64,000 nucleotides of DNA from Xestospongia bergquistia (Eukaryota; Porifera; Demospongiae; Haplosclerida; Petrosiidae), in NCBI GenBank assembly GCA_963965975.1, contig OZ014422.1, forward strand, positions 2,356,001-2,420,000, read 5' to 3'. A program made the translations under genes and the position numbers. The notes below the pieces were generated by a model. The model ran no database searches and was not told the origin of the DNA. It worked only from the letters and a program-made list of their open reading frames with translations. This document shows positions 36,001 through 47,705 of the stretch, piece by piece. Within the stretch, counting starts at the first letter, position 1, and each line of letters begins with the position of its first letter.

Positions 36001-39000
36001 TGTGTAATACAATGTAATAATTATGATGTAACTTTTCTATGTTAATAGACACTGGAATAATGAATTGCTCTCAATAGTTTGTCAAAGTTTGTCAGAAGAA
36101 CTTGTCTTACCTCCTAATACTGAGGGTGGTATGGTGGACTATCGTATGAGCTTGTGTCTCTCTTTCTTTTACAAGTTCTATTTGCAAGTACAATCTCGCC
36201 TTGATCCTTTAAAAGTATCTGACAGAGAGATGAGTGGAACAAAAGTATGCACTGACTATAATTGTAAAAATTATTTAATATTTCTTTTAGAATTTATATC
36301 ATGTACCTGTTAAAGGTAGTCAAGGTTTTCAATCAGTCTCATCTACACAACCAATATGGGACACTATTGGTCGACCAATAATGCATCTGTCAGCTCTTGA
36401 ACAAGCTACTGGAGAGGCTAAGTATGTAACAATATCACAGATGTAGGAGACATGATAATCTCTATTGTAGATATGTAGATGATCTACCACATATTGAAGG
36501 TGAAGCATATGCTGGTCTTGTATTAAGTGAATCAGCTCATGCTACTATCACTGTAAATACATCAGCACTAGAAGGAATGGAGGTAGGGCTTATTTAGTAG
36601 AAGTCCTTGGTATTATGACATTCTAATTAATTTAGGGTGTTCTGGCTTTTGTTTCTGCTCAAGATGTCCCTGGTAATAATACTGTTGGGTTAAATAATGA
36701 TGACTATATTTTTGCTGATGGGAAAGTGACATCTATTGGACAAATTATTGGTATTGTAGTAGCAAAGAGTAAACCATTAGCTCAAAGAGCAGCTAGAGCT
36801 GTTAAAGTGACCTATAATAACTTACCTTCTGTTCTTACTATTGAAGTATGTATTAAACAAGTTAACTAATATATTAATACACTGTTATTATAGGAGGCTA
36901 AGTCAGCTGGTATGTTCTATCAACCTGAACATCACCTAAGATGTGGTGATGTGGAATCTGCCATGAGCTCAGCAGAGCATCTAATTGAGGGAACAATGAG
37001 AGTTGGTGGACAAGAGCATTTTTATATGGAGACATGTGCTTGTCTTGTCATTCCCAAGAGAGAGCAGAAAGAAGTTGAAATTATTGCATCAACACAGAGC
37101 TTGATGGAATGTCAGGAATTTGTCTCAAAAGCTTTAGGAATACCAGCAAATCGAGTGGTAGCTAAAGTGAAAAGAATTGGTATGAAGACCAAAGATAATA
37201 ACAGTATATGTTGATATCTTACATTAGGTGGTGGGTTTGGAGGTAAGGAAACAAGATGTGATATACCATATGCAGCCGTAGCAGTGGCTGCTAACAAGTA
37301 CTATGTTCTTTATTAATGTGATAATCTAGTAGGTTAATTATAGGGTTCAAAGTCCAGTACGTATAATGTTAGAAAGACATGAAGATATGAGAAATACAGG
37401 AGGTCGACATCCATTTCTAGGAGAGTACAAGGTCTACATACTTTATACAAATGTATTACAGTATATATGTGTGTGTAATATAGGTTTCATTTACTAGTGA
37501 GGGACAACTTGTGGCTCTTGATGTTGATGTCTATCTTAATGGAGGTGCTTCAATGGATAGATCAGTAACAGTATGTCTATTTCAATTTTAAACATATATG
37601 GAGGCTATCTTCTCTCTTTCAGATCATGGAAAGTGCTATCTTGCAAATACAAAGTGTCTATTACATACCTAATATTCATATTGGTGGTCATGCTTGTCAA
37701 ACTAATCTTCCTTCAAATGGTGCCATGAGAGGATTTGGTATGCCTCAAGCACTAATGATCATGGAGACAATTATATCTCACATGGCTGATACACTTGGTG
37801 TTGATAAAACAATCGTACAAGAAAGAAATCTTCTGAGAGATGGAGAAGAGTTGGTGTATGGAGTTATAGTTGAAGATTGTACAATACGGAGATGTTGGAC
37901 AACTCTACTAGAGAAATGTGACTACTATCAGAGAAAGAAGGAAGTTGAGACCTTCAATAAGTAAGATTACTATAATATTAATAAATTCCTGTACTGTTAC
38001 TTTAAGATTTGTATTCTTGTAGGCAGAATCGTTGGAAGAAACAAGGAATTGCTATTGTACCTACCCTTCGTGGAATAGGCATTCGATTAATTCCTCTAAA
38101 TCAAGCTGGAGCACTAGTCCATATTTACACTGATGGGTCTGTCCTAATCAGTCATGGAGGAGTAGAAATGGGACAGGTAATGTTCTATCACTTACTTATT
38201 GCCTATCTCTCAAATTTTGTTATCTTTCTACAACATTGTAGGGTCTACATACCAAGATGGTACAAGTTTGTTCTCGTTGTTTAAATATACCTGTAGAGAA
38301 GATCCATATCAGTGAAACTAACACTGATAAAGTACCTAATGCAACTGCTACTGCTGCCTCCATCTCTTCTGATTTATATGGAATGGCTGTCAAAGTAAGA
38401 TACTTTGAATAGAAATGTATAGTTATTGTCATTATCTTGTTTATGTAGAATGCTTGTGAGCAGTTAATAGAGAGATTACAACCATTTAAGGAAGCTGCTC
38501 CTGATGCTGGCTGGGAAGGATGGGTCAGATATTGTCCATTACACACAACATGACTAGTTACTATCTATAGGTTATTCAAGCATACTTAGCTCGAGTTAAT
38601 CTCTCAGCTCAAGGATTCTATAAAATACCAAATATTTGGATGGACTGGGAAACAGGCAAAGGCAAACCATACAACTATTATTCATATGGTGTTGGCTGCT
38701 CTCTTGTTGAAGTTGACACACTAACAGGGAATATACAGGTCTGTAAATAAAGTTCCTCTATAATTAATTCCTTTCTTTTTCCAATAGATATTGCGTACTG
38801 ATCTATTAATGGATGTAGGTAACAGTCTAAATCCTGCCATTGATATTGGTCAAATTGAGGGAGCATTCACTCAAGGACTTGGACTGTTCACAATGGAAGA
38901 TTGTATCTTCTTAAAAGATGGCAAACTTTACACTCAAGGCCCTAACACTTATAAGATACCTGGTTGTAGTGATATTCCTATTGAATTAAATGTAACTCTG

Positions 39001-39400
39001 CTTGATCGCTGTCCCAATCCTAAAGCTATCTTCTCATCTAAGGTAGTAGTAATTGTATAACATTATGGATTAATGGTATTATATTATAGGGTATTGGTGA
39101 ACCTCCTCTGTTTTTAGCTGCTTCTGTTTTCTTTGCTATTAAAGAGGCAGTAAAGAGTGCACGAGTTGAGAAAGGTCTTGATGGATATTTTGAATTTTGG
39201 AGTCCTGCATCTGCTGAAAGGATAAGAATGGCTTGTCAAGACCAGTTCACTGATTTGGTAAGTAATCCCTAGATTTAATGACTCAACTGAAGTTAGCCTC
39301 ACATTACATGATATTTTGTAAATAGTTGATGGCTCTCTTATGATAGGTTGAAAACAAGAAAGTAATCACGGCTGATGATAGTTCTCAAGTTGGAACATAA
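33007..39400 (+). CDS. XDH: Xanthine dehydrogenase, copy 1 (A type)
   Basis: A molybdenum, FAD and 2Fe-2S enzyme oxidising hypoxanthine and xanthine to urate. I count 29 exons and about 1,303 residues (human 1,333). The start reads [16 protein letters not shown]. The Fe-S domains are intact: [25 protein letters not shown] and NLCRCTGYR. The FAD domain has IVAGNT and [10 protein letters not shown]. The Mo domain has [20 protein letters not shown] (the catalytic-pocket Glu that separates XDH from aldehyde oxidases), IMLERHEDM (pocket Arg), MRGFGMPQ and the essential Glu in [12 protein letters not shown]. Oddities: the human FRGFG phenylalanine is methionine; the expected Phe-Thr of the pocket is Ile-Arg ([11 protein letters not shown], near 38081). 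The C-terminus differs from the other copies, ending SSQVGT. Introns 4 and 5 are long, with a hairpin at 34089-34205. Confidence 0.95.
34089..34205. repeat. Imperfect inverted repeat in XDH copy 1 intron
   Basis: Arms of about 38 bases (ACTATGG at one end, AATTACTCACTATA near the loop) face each other over a loop of about 40 bases. It resembles a small hairpin or MITE-like relic. The same structure is present in copies 4 and 7 but not in the B-type copies. Confidence 0.7.
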
Positions 39401-39539
39401 TACCATAAATGAAATGAACATTGTCATTTATAAACATTTCTAATGATTTATAATAGACATTCAAAAATAACTTGAATCCATCATTCCAATCTTTAATGAG
39501 GGAGTGGTGTCAAGGAGGAGTGGCTGGTAGAGTACAAAA

Positions 39540-42500
39540 ATGGATGGTGCAAAGTCGACCATTTCATTCTTTGTCAATGGAAAGCAGGTATTTGTGTATT
39601 TACTGTAGTGTTGTAGTCATCTGTATTTAGGTGATCATTGAAAACCCAGATCCTGAAAGTAATCTTCTTTACTACTTGAGGAGATCATGTAATGATGATA
39701 TATTACTTTATTATCAAATTCTTTTGCAATTTCTACACAAGTATAATGATATTGTTATTTGACTTCTTCTTTTAGTGCATTTAACTGGTACTAAATTAGG
39801 ATGTGGAGAAGGAGGTTGTGGAGCATGTACTGTAATGTTATCACAGTATAATCCACATACTAACAAGATTAGGTCAGTCACATACATACTACATATAATA
39901 TGTCATGTAATTGTATCCTTTAACAGACATATATCTGCAAATGCTTGTCTCTTACCAATATGTTCAGTGGATGGATTAGCTGTTACTACTGTGGAAGGAA
40001 TTGGTAGTACTTTGACCAAATTACATCCTTGCCAGGTGTTACAAATAAAATGCTATGATAACCTCTCTGTAGTTCTCCTCTAAACCTTATTAGTTATCAC
40101 AATCATTTATTTTCATGTACCACATGTAGTGTCACTTAACTATTATGAGTAAATACCATAATATCTAATTTAAAGCAAACTAATATACTAGGTTACTTTG
40201 TTTTATTTACTTTGTGTTTACATTTTTTCTCAGGAGTGTATAGCTCGTAGTCATGGTAGTCAATGTGGGTTTTGTACACCTGGTATGGTAATGTCAATGT
40301 ATACATTGTTACGTAATAATTCAGAACCAACTGAATTAGAAATGGAAGAAGCACTTCATGGTTAGAAATATAAAGGAATGATTACTGTTTAGTCATTTAC
40401 CTTATTAGGTAATCTGTGTCGATGTACTGGATATCGATCTATTCTTGATGGTTATAGAACTTTTTGCAAAGGTTGTTCTTGTGCCACAAAATGTGGTGAT
40501 CAATCTATTGAAAAAGAGGTTAGTTTAAGTATATAAGATATATTTAATTCTGGATTTTGTAGAAATCGCCTCTTTTGAGTGGTCCAGACAAGTTTATACC
40601 TCTAGACTCAACACAAGAAACCATCTTTCCTCCTCAATTGAAAGTATAACTTCAATATAAAAATCATTGATCTGTAATTTTCTCTCTCTCTCTCAATTAT
40701 AAGGTTGATACTAGTGTGTCTCCATTGGTAATACAAGGACCCAGAGTACAATGGTATCGACCAATAACACTCAAGCAACTGTTCACTTTGAAGAACAGAT
40801 TCTCTGGTCATACGGAGAACAAGATTGTGGCTGGCAACACTAATATGGGTATGTGGATATGAGAGATTGGAACTGTAAATATTTCTTTAACTTAGTTTTA
40901 GAATTACGCCAGAAAGGAACATGGTGTCCCATTCTTATATCTGTGACCCACATTCCTGAGTTACAGGTCTTAGAAATGAATGAGAGAGGTTTGGTTGTAG
41001 GAGCTGCAGTAACAGTGGCACAATTAGAAGACAAATTAAAGGAGATAGTTAATACTTTACCAGGTAATATTGATAGTAAGTTAGCTCGCTATCTCTATGG
41101 TATTGTTTAGTCTCAAAGAGTCAGTTTTATTCTGCACTAGTGGACATGTTACACTGGTTTGCTGGACCTCAGATTAAAAATATGGCAGTGAGTTATTTTA
41201 ATAGATACCTTTCTGTCACTAAACATACTGATCTTAAATAATAACTACATTTAAACAATCTTTCTATTAGACTGTTGGTGGTAATATAATGGCTGCTAGT
41301 AAAACATCAGATCTTGTTCCTATATTAATGGCTATTCAAGTCAGTCTTCAACTAATATCAACAGGTCAGTATCTTAATGCAATAAAGACTATAATTTATA
41401 TTGTGACTTAGATCATCGACGTGAAATGATCATTGATCAATCTTTCTATATTAATGGAAAACCTAATATCACAGACAATGAAATTTTAGTCTCTCTAATC
41501 ATACCATTCTCAATAGAAGTAGAGTATTACTATAGCTAACATTACTAAGTTATAATCTCTATCTTAGAGTGATCATATTGCAGTATTTAAACAGTCTCGT
41601 AGGAAACATTTAGATACTGCTATAGTTAATGCTTGTCTATGGATGAGACAAGATGATACTGGAGCTGTTAAAGATTGTCAACTTGTTTATGGAGGAATGA
41701 GTCCTTTACCAAAAATAGCAACACAAACACAAGAAAAAATAAAAGGAAGGTGTGTAATACACAATGTAATAGTTATGATATAACTTTTCTATATTAATAG
41801 ACACTGGAATAATGAATTGCTCTCAATAGTTTGTCAAAGTTTGTCAGAAGAACTTGTCTTACCTCCTAATACTGAGGGTGGTATGGTGGACTATCGTATG
41901 AGCCTGTGTCTTTCTTTCTTTTACAAGTTCTATTTACAAGTACAATCTCGCCTTGATCCTTCAAAAGTATCTGACAGAGAGATGAGTGGAACAAAAGTAT
42001 GCACTGACTATAATTTTTGTAAAAATTATTTAATATTTCTTTTAGAATTTACATCATGTACCTGTTAAAGGTAGTCAAGGTTTTCAATCTGTCTCATCTA
42101 CACAACCAATATGGGACACTATTGGTCGACCAATAATGCATCTGTCAGCTCTTGAACAAACGACTGGAGAGGCTAAGTATGTAACAATATCACAGATGTA
42201 GGAGACATGATACTCTTTCTAGATATGTAGATGACCTGCCACATATTGAAGGTGAAGCATATGCTGGTCTTGTATTAAGTGAATCAGCTCACGCTACTAT
42301 CACTGTAAATACATCAGCACTAGAAGGAATGGAGGTAGGGCTTATTTAGTAGAGGTCCTTGTTATTATGATATGCTAATTAATTTAGGGTGTTCTGGCTT
42401 ATGTTTCTGCTCAAGATGTCCCTGGTAGTAATACTGTTGGGTTTAATAATGATGACTATATTTTTGCTGATGGGAAAGTGACATCTATTGGACAAATTAT

Positions 42501-45150
42501 TGGTATTGTAGTAGCAAAGAGTAAACCATTAGCTCAAAGAGCAGCTAGAGCTGTTAAAGTGACCTATAATAACTTACCTTCTGTTCTTACTATTGAAGTA
42601 TGTATTAAACAAGTTAACTAATATATTAATACACTGTTATTATAGGAGGCTAAGTCAGCTGGTATGTTCTATCAACCCGAAAATCACCTAAGATGTGGTG
42701 ATGTGGAATCTGCCATGAGCTCAGCAGAGCATCTAATTGAGGGAACAATGAGAGTTGGTGGACAAGAGCATTTTTATATGGAGACATGTGCTTGTCTTGT
42801 CATTCCCAAAAGAGAGCAGAAGGAAGTTGAAATTATTGCATCAACACAGAACTTGATGGAATGTCAGGCATTTGTCTCAAAAGCTTTAGGAATACCAGCA
42901 AATCGAGTGGTAGCTAAAGTGAAAAGAATTGGTATGAAGACCAAAGATAATAACAGTATATGTTGATATCTTACATTAGGTGGTGGGTTTGGAGGTAAGG
43001 AAACAAGATGTGATATACCATATGCAGCTGTAGCAGTGGCTGCTAACAAGTACTATATTATTTGTCAATATGATAATCTAATAAGTTAATTATAGGGTTC
43101 AAAGTCCAGTACGTATAATGTTAGAAAGACATGAAGATATGAGAAATACAGGAATTCGACATCCATTTCTAGGAGAGTACAAGGTCTACATACTTTATAC
43201 AAATGTATTACAGTATATATGTGTGTGTAATATAGGTTTCATTTACTAGTGAGGGACAACTTGTGGCTCTTGATGTTGATGTCTATCTTAATGGAGGTGC
43301 TTCAATGGATTTATCAGTAGCAGTATGTCTATTTAAGCTTTAAATATATATGGAGGCTATCTTCTCAATTCTAGATCATGCAAGCTGCTATGTTACGCAT
43401 ACAAAGTGTATATTACATACCTAATATTCATATTGGTGGTCACACTTGTCAAACTAATCTTCCTTCAAATGGTGCCATGAGAGGATTTGGTATGCCTCAA
43501 GCACTAATGATCATGGAGACAATTATATCTCACGTGGCTGATACACTTGGTGTTGATAAAACAATTGTACAAGAAAGAAATCTTCTGAGAGATGGAGAAG
43601 AGTTGGTATATGGAGTTATAGTTGAAGATTGTACAATACGGAGATGTTGGACAACTCTACTAGAGAAATGTGACTACCATCAGAGAAAGAAGGAAGTTGA
43701 GACCTTCAATAAGTAAGACTACTATAATATTAATAAATTCCTGTAATGTTACTTTAAGATTTGTATTCTTGTAGGCAGAATCGTTGGAAGAAACAAGGGA
43801 TTGCTATTGTACCTACTTTTCATGGTATGGGCATTGAGTTTATTCCTCTAAATCAAGCTGGAGCACTAGTTCATATTTACACTGATGGGTCTGTTCTGAT
43901 CAGTCATGGAGGAATAGAAATGGGACAGGTAATGTTCTATCACTTACTTATTGCTTATTTCTACAATATTGTAGGGTCTACATACTAAGATGATACAAGT
44001 TTGTTCTCGTTGTTTAAATATACCTATAGAGAAGATCCATATCAGTGAAACTAACACTGATAAAGTACCTAATGCAACTGCTACTGCTGCCTCCATCTCT
44101 TCTGATTTATATGGAATGGCTGTCAAAGTAAGATACTTTGAAAATAAATGTATGGATGCTGTCATTATCTTGTTTATGCAGCATGCTTGTGAGCAGTTAA
44201 TAGAGAGATTACAACCATTTAAGGAAGCTGCTCCTGATGCTGGCTGGGAAGGATGGGTCAGATATTGTCTATTACACACAAAATGACTAGTTACTATCTA
44301 TAGGTTATTCAAGCATACTTAGCTCGAGTTAATCTCTCAGCTCAAGGATTCTATAAAACACCAAATATTTGGATGGACTGGGAAACAGGCAAAGGCAAAC
44401 CAAGCAATTATTATTCATATGGTGTTGGCTGCTCTCTTGTTGAAGTTGACACACTAACAGGGAATATACAGGTCTGTATGTAAAGTTCCTCTATAATTGA
44501 TTCCTTTCTTTTTCCACTAGATATTGTATACTGATCTATTAATGGATGTAGGTAACAGTCTAAATCCTGCCATTGATATTGGTCAAATTGAGGGAGCATT
44601 CACTCAAGGACTGGGACTGTTTACAATGGAAGAGTGTATCTTCTTAAAAGATGGCAAACTTTACACTCAAGGCCCTAATACTTACAAGATACCTGGTTGT
44701 AGTGATATTCCTATTGAATTAAATGTAACTCTGCTTGATCGCTGTCCCAATCCTAAAGCTATCTTCTCATCTAAGGTAGTGGTAGTATAACATTATGGAT
44801 TAATGGTATTATATTATAGGGTATTGGTGAACCTCCTCTGTTTTTAGCTGCTTCTGTTTTCTTTGCTATTAAAGAGGCAGTAAAGAGTGCACGAGTTGAG
44901 AAAGGTCTTGATGGATATTTTGAATTTTGGAGTCCTGCATCTGCTGAAAGGATAAGAATGGCTTGTCAAGATCAGTTCACTGATATGGTAAGTAATCCCT
45001 AGATATAATGACTCAACTGAATTTAGCCTTACATTTCTCAACTGCATGATATAATGTACATAGTTGATGGCTCTCTTATGATAGGTTGAAAGCAAGAAAG
45101 TAATCATGGCTGCTGATAGTTCTCAAGTCAGCTGGAACATAATACCATAA
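39540..45150 (+). CDS. XDH: Xanthine dehydrogenase, copy 2 (B type)
   Basis: Same 29-exon plan and key residues as copy 1, starting [16 protein letters not shown] and ending with the longer tail [21 protein letters not shown]. The start codon is 139 bases after the stop of copy 1. Introns 4 and 5 are compact: intron 5 is about 50 bases, against about 640 in copy 1. Fe-S cysteines, the GGKE glutamate, the LERHEDM arginine and the GEPP glutamate are all present. Compared with copy 1 it has Glu in place of Arg in the pocket motif ([14 protein letters not shown] at 43836-43838), NTGIRHPF instead of NTGGRHPF, and [15 protein letters not shown] instead of [15 protein letters not shown]. The FAD-domain acceptor has lost one T (GACTTAG) but is still usable. 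It appears functional. Confidence 0.93.
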
Positions 45151-45274
45151 ATGATATTGAACATTGCCATTTATAAACATTTTTAATGATTTATAGTAGA
45201 CATTCAAAAAAAAACTTGAATTTATCTTTAAAGAGGGAGTGGTGTCAAGGAGGAGTGGCTGGTAGAGTACAAAA

Positions 45275-46098
45275 ATGGATGGTGCAAAGTCGATCATTTC
45301 ATTCTTTGTCAATGGAAAGCAGGTATTTGTGTATATACTGTAGTATTGTAGTAATCTGTATTTAGATGATAATTGGCAATCCAGATCCTGAAACTAATCT
45401 TCTTTACTACTTGAGGAGATTGTGTAATGATATATTACTTTATTATCAAATTCGTTTGCAATTTCTATACAAGGATAAAGATATTGTTATTTGTTTTCTT
45501 CTTTTAGTGAATTTAACTGGTACTAAATTAGGATGTGGAGAAGGAGGTTGTGGAGCATGTACTGTAATGTTATCACAGTGTAATCCATGTACTAACAAGA
45601 TTAGGTCAGTCACATACATACTACATATAATATGTCATGTAATTGTATCCTTTAACAGACATATATCTGCAAATGCTTGTCTCTTACCAATATGTTCAGT
45701 GGATGGATTAGCTGTTACTACTGTAGAAGGAATTGGTAGTACTTTGACCAAATTACATCCTTGCCAGGAGTTATGATAACCTCTCTGTAGTTCTCCTCTA
45801 AACCTTATTAGTTATCACAATCATTTATCTTCATGTACCACATGTAGTGTCACTTAACTATTATGAGTAAATACCATAATATCTAATTTAAAGCAAACTA
45901 TTGTACTAGGTTACTTTGTTTTATTTACTTTGTGTTTACATTTTTTTCTCAGGAGTGTATAGCTCATAGTCATGGTAGTCAATGTGGGTTTTGTACACCT
46001 GGTATGGTGATGTCAATGTATACATTGTTACGTAATAATTCAGAACCAACTGAATTAGAAATGGAAGAAGTACTTCATGGTTAGAAATATAAAGGAAT
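45275..46098 (+). pseudogene. XDH copy 3, truncated after exon 5
   Basis: The first five XDH exons are present: [16 protein letters not shown], the 2Fe-2S motifs [14 protein letters not shown] and QCGFCTPG, ending MEEVLHG. The sequence then leaves XDH inside intron 5 and enters a POLR3H intron on the opposite strand. The donor after exon 4 is changed from CAG/GTGTTACAA to CAGGAGTTATGA, so that GT is lost and about 14 intron bases are missing. Without the second half of the Fe-S domain, FAD or Mo domains it cannot make an enzyme. It starts 125 bases after the copy 2 stop, so promoter-like leader sequence remains. Confidence 0.9.
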
Positions 46099-46674
46099 TA
46101 ATAAATTGACAGTGAGATAGGATACAATCTGGATGGGTATTGCATAGATTGTGGAGAGATAAAAATATCATCAAAGAAACCTAACAATACTGAGAGAGGT
46201 ACATATGACGTCATGTTACTATAAATAGCAACAACACTAGTATTATATTTAGAACATGGTTGCTTCATATAGACACAAACCTCTTATGCCATCAGGTGAG
46301 GAACTACGTATTTTTCCTATTAACACTTCATCAATGAAAGGACGAAACACAATAAAATGAAATCTTACTAGAACAAAGGCATATATTATATACAGAATAT
46401 TTTATTCATCTCTCTGCCTTTAGTATGAGATGATCCATCTCCAGGAAACAAGTATGAATCACTCATATGTGTAATGTCATACAGTGCTATGCACAGTCCT
46501 ACTTTATGTACTACCTAATATGGTAATAGCTTTTACTATCAAATTTGAAAAATTATCTCATACCTTGTTAGTAAATTTCTTATTAAGTATACTTGTTATC
46601 ACATGATTCATGTCCAGACCAAATTTCCATGGCTCAATACGTATAATATCTTGCATTTCAGTTAAAATAAACAT
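46099..46674 (-). pseudogene. POLR3H 3'-truncated copy (unit 2)
   Basis: Exons 1-4 of POLR3H are repeated with open coding sequence ([19 protein letters not shown] to SPQSMQYPS; one Ala to Thr change in KKFTNK). Exons 5-7, including the VWVWEYET strand and the GLLSWW tail, are missing. After exon 4 a transcript would run antisense into XDH copy 3. Confidence 0.88.
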
Positions 46675-47705
46675 CTTCCTTGCATGACACTATTAATTAG
46701 TCAGTCCCCCCTAATCGTGTTCCCTGGGACCAAATTTGGTAACCGCAGACTAGCCCCCTAGGATATCTACAGCACCATGATAGGTCGATCCCTTCTGCCT
46801 ATATTAGTTCCCCATGTAATTTTGTTCAAAATATTGTTTATTAAATCAGAGTTGTGTAATTATGTAGTCCTATTGTTTGTTATTATTTTTGAATAATTAA
46901 ATTAAATCAGAGTTATTTATCTGGAGGTATTGTGCCCGAAATTGTTAATAATATCAAACTGTGTCGGGTTTTTATAATACTTTTTGTATAAGTAGTTAAA
47001 GTTGATGTTGCTAGCTCAGTTGAGTTTATGCTCACAACCTGGATAATACCAAGTAATCTTCTCAAGATTTTATGATATAGCAGTGAAGAAAACACACTTT
47101 ATATAATTATATGATACCATTCATAACATGATGAATGTACTATCACTTCACCTGCCTCAGAAAGTCGACAAATACAGAATATTTCCACTTCTAGTGACCA
47201 TAAAGTGTGTTTTCTTCACTCTTGTGACTTTATTAGTGAAAATGGCATTATGGATTGTTTTGCCAATGATCTAAGAGTATACAGTCACCTCTTATCTTGC
47301 TTGAAATAAAGATCACATGGATTTAATATGGCAGTAATATAAAGGCTGATGAATACAGACCACATCTGAACGTTTTGGATTTTGATTTTTAGTTTACTGC
47401 TTGTGTCCTGCAAACATCAGGAATGATCTTTATACTTCTATATGTGATGGCTTCATGTACAATGAATCCAGTCAGTGAACTTTTCCAGGAGGACAGCCAA
47501 TTGTTAACATAGAAACCCATACTTGAACTATTAATAGGATCCTTAAATTTTTCATTGCGCATTCACTGCAATGAGGACTAACCACAGCAAAAGGATACGC
47601 AGACAAGCATCCGTCTAGGGGACGGTATGTTGCAATGCAAATTGTTCGGAGTACCACTTACGTATATGGCGTGATTAAAGAGGAAGTGTCTGGTAGATTG
47701 CAAAA
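46675..47705. promoter_or_regulatory. Spacer copy between POLR3H fragment and XDH copy 4
   Basis: Repeat of the 32032-33006 spacer, with small indels. A segment (GTCTAGGGGACGG and ACTTACGTATATGG, near 47610-47670) is longer than in unit 1. It presumably retains promoter function in both directions. Confidence 0.45.

Larger units (their letters stand above)
31457..46098. repeat. Tandem segmental duplication, unit 1
   Basis: About 14.64 kb running from POLR3H intron 4 to an intron of a third XDH copy. It contains the POLR3H 5' exons (-), the spacer, XDH copies 1 and 2, and truncated copy 3. Its left edge is fused to the normal POLR3H 3' part. Its right edge joins the same POLR3H intron base again, with the shared word TAATAAATTGAC marking where similarity begins (31457 and 46099). 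Confidence 0.93.

Noticed and set aside
37112-37297. Minus-strand open frames opposite XDH exons, repeated in each copy ([15 protein letters not shown] type)
   Set aside because: They are antisense shadows of conserved XDH coding sequence and recur only because the genes are duplicated.
33007-39400. Aldehyde oxidase rather than xanthine dehydrogenase
   Set aside because: The GGKE glutamate, LERHEDM arginine and overall sequence follow XDH. Pocket differences are noted, so AOX-like activity is not excluded.
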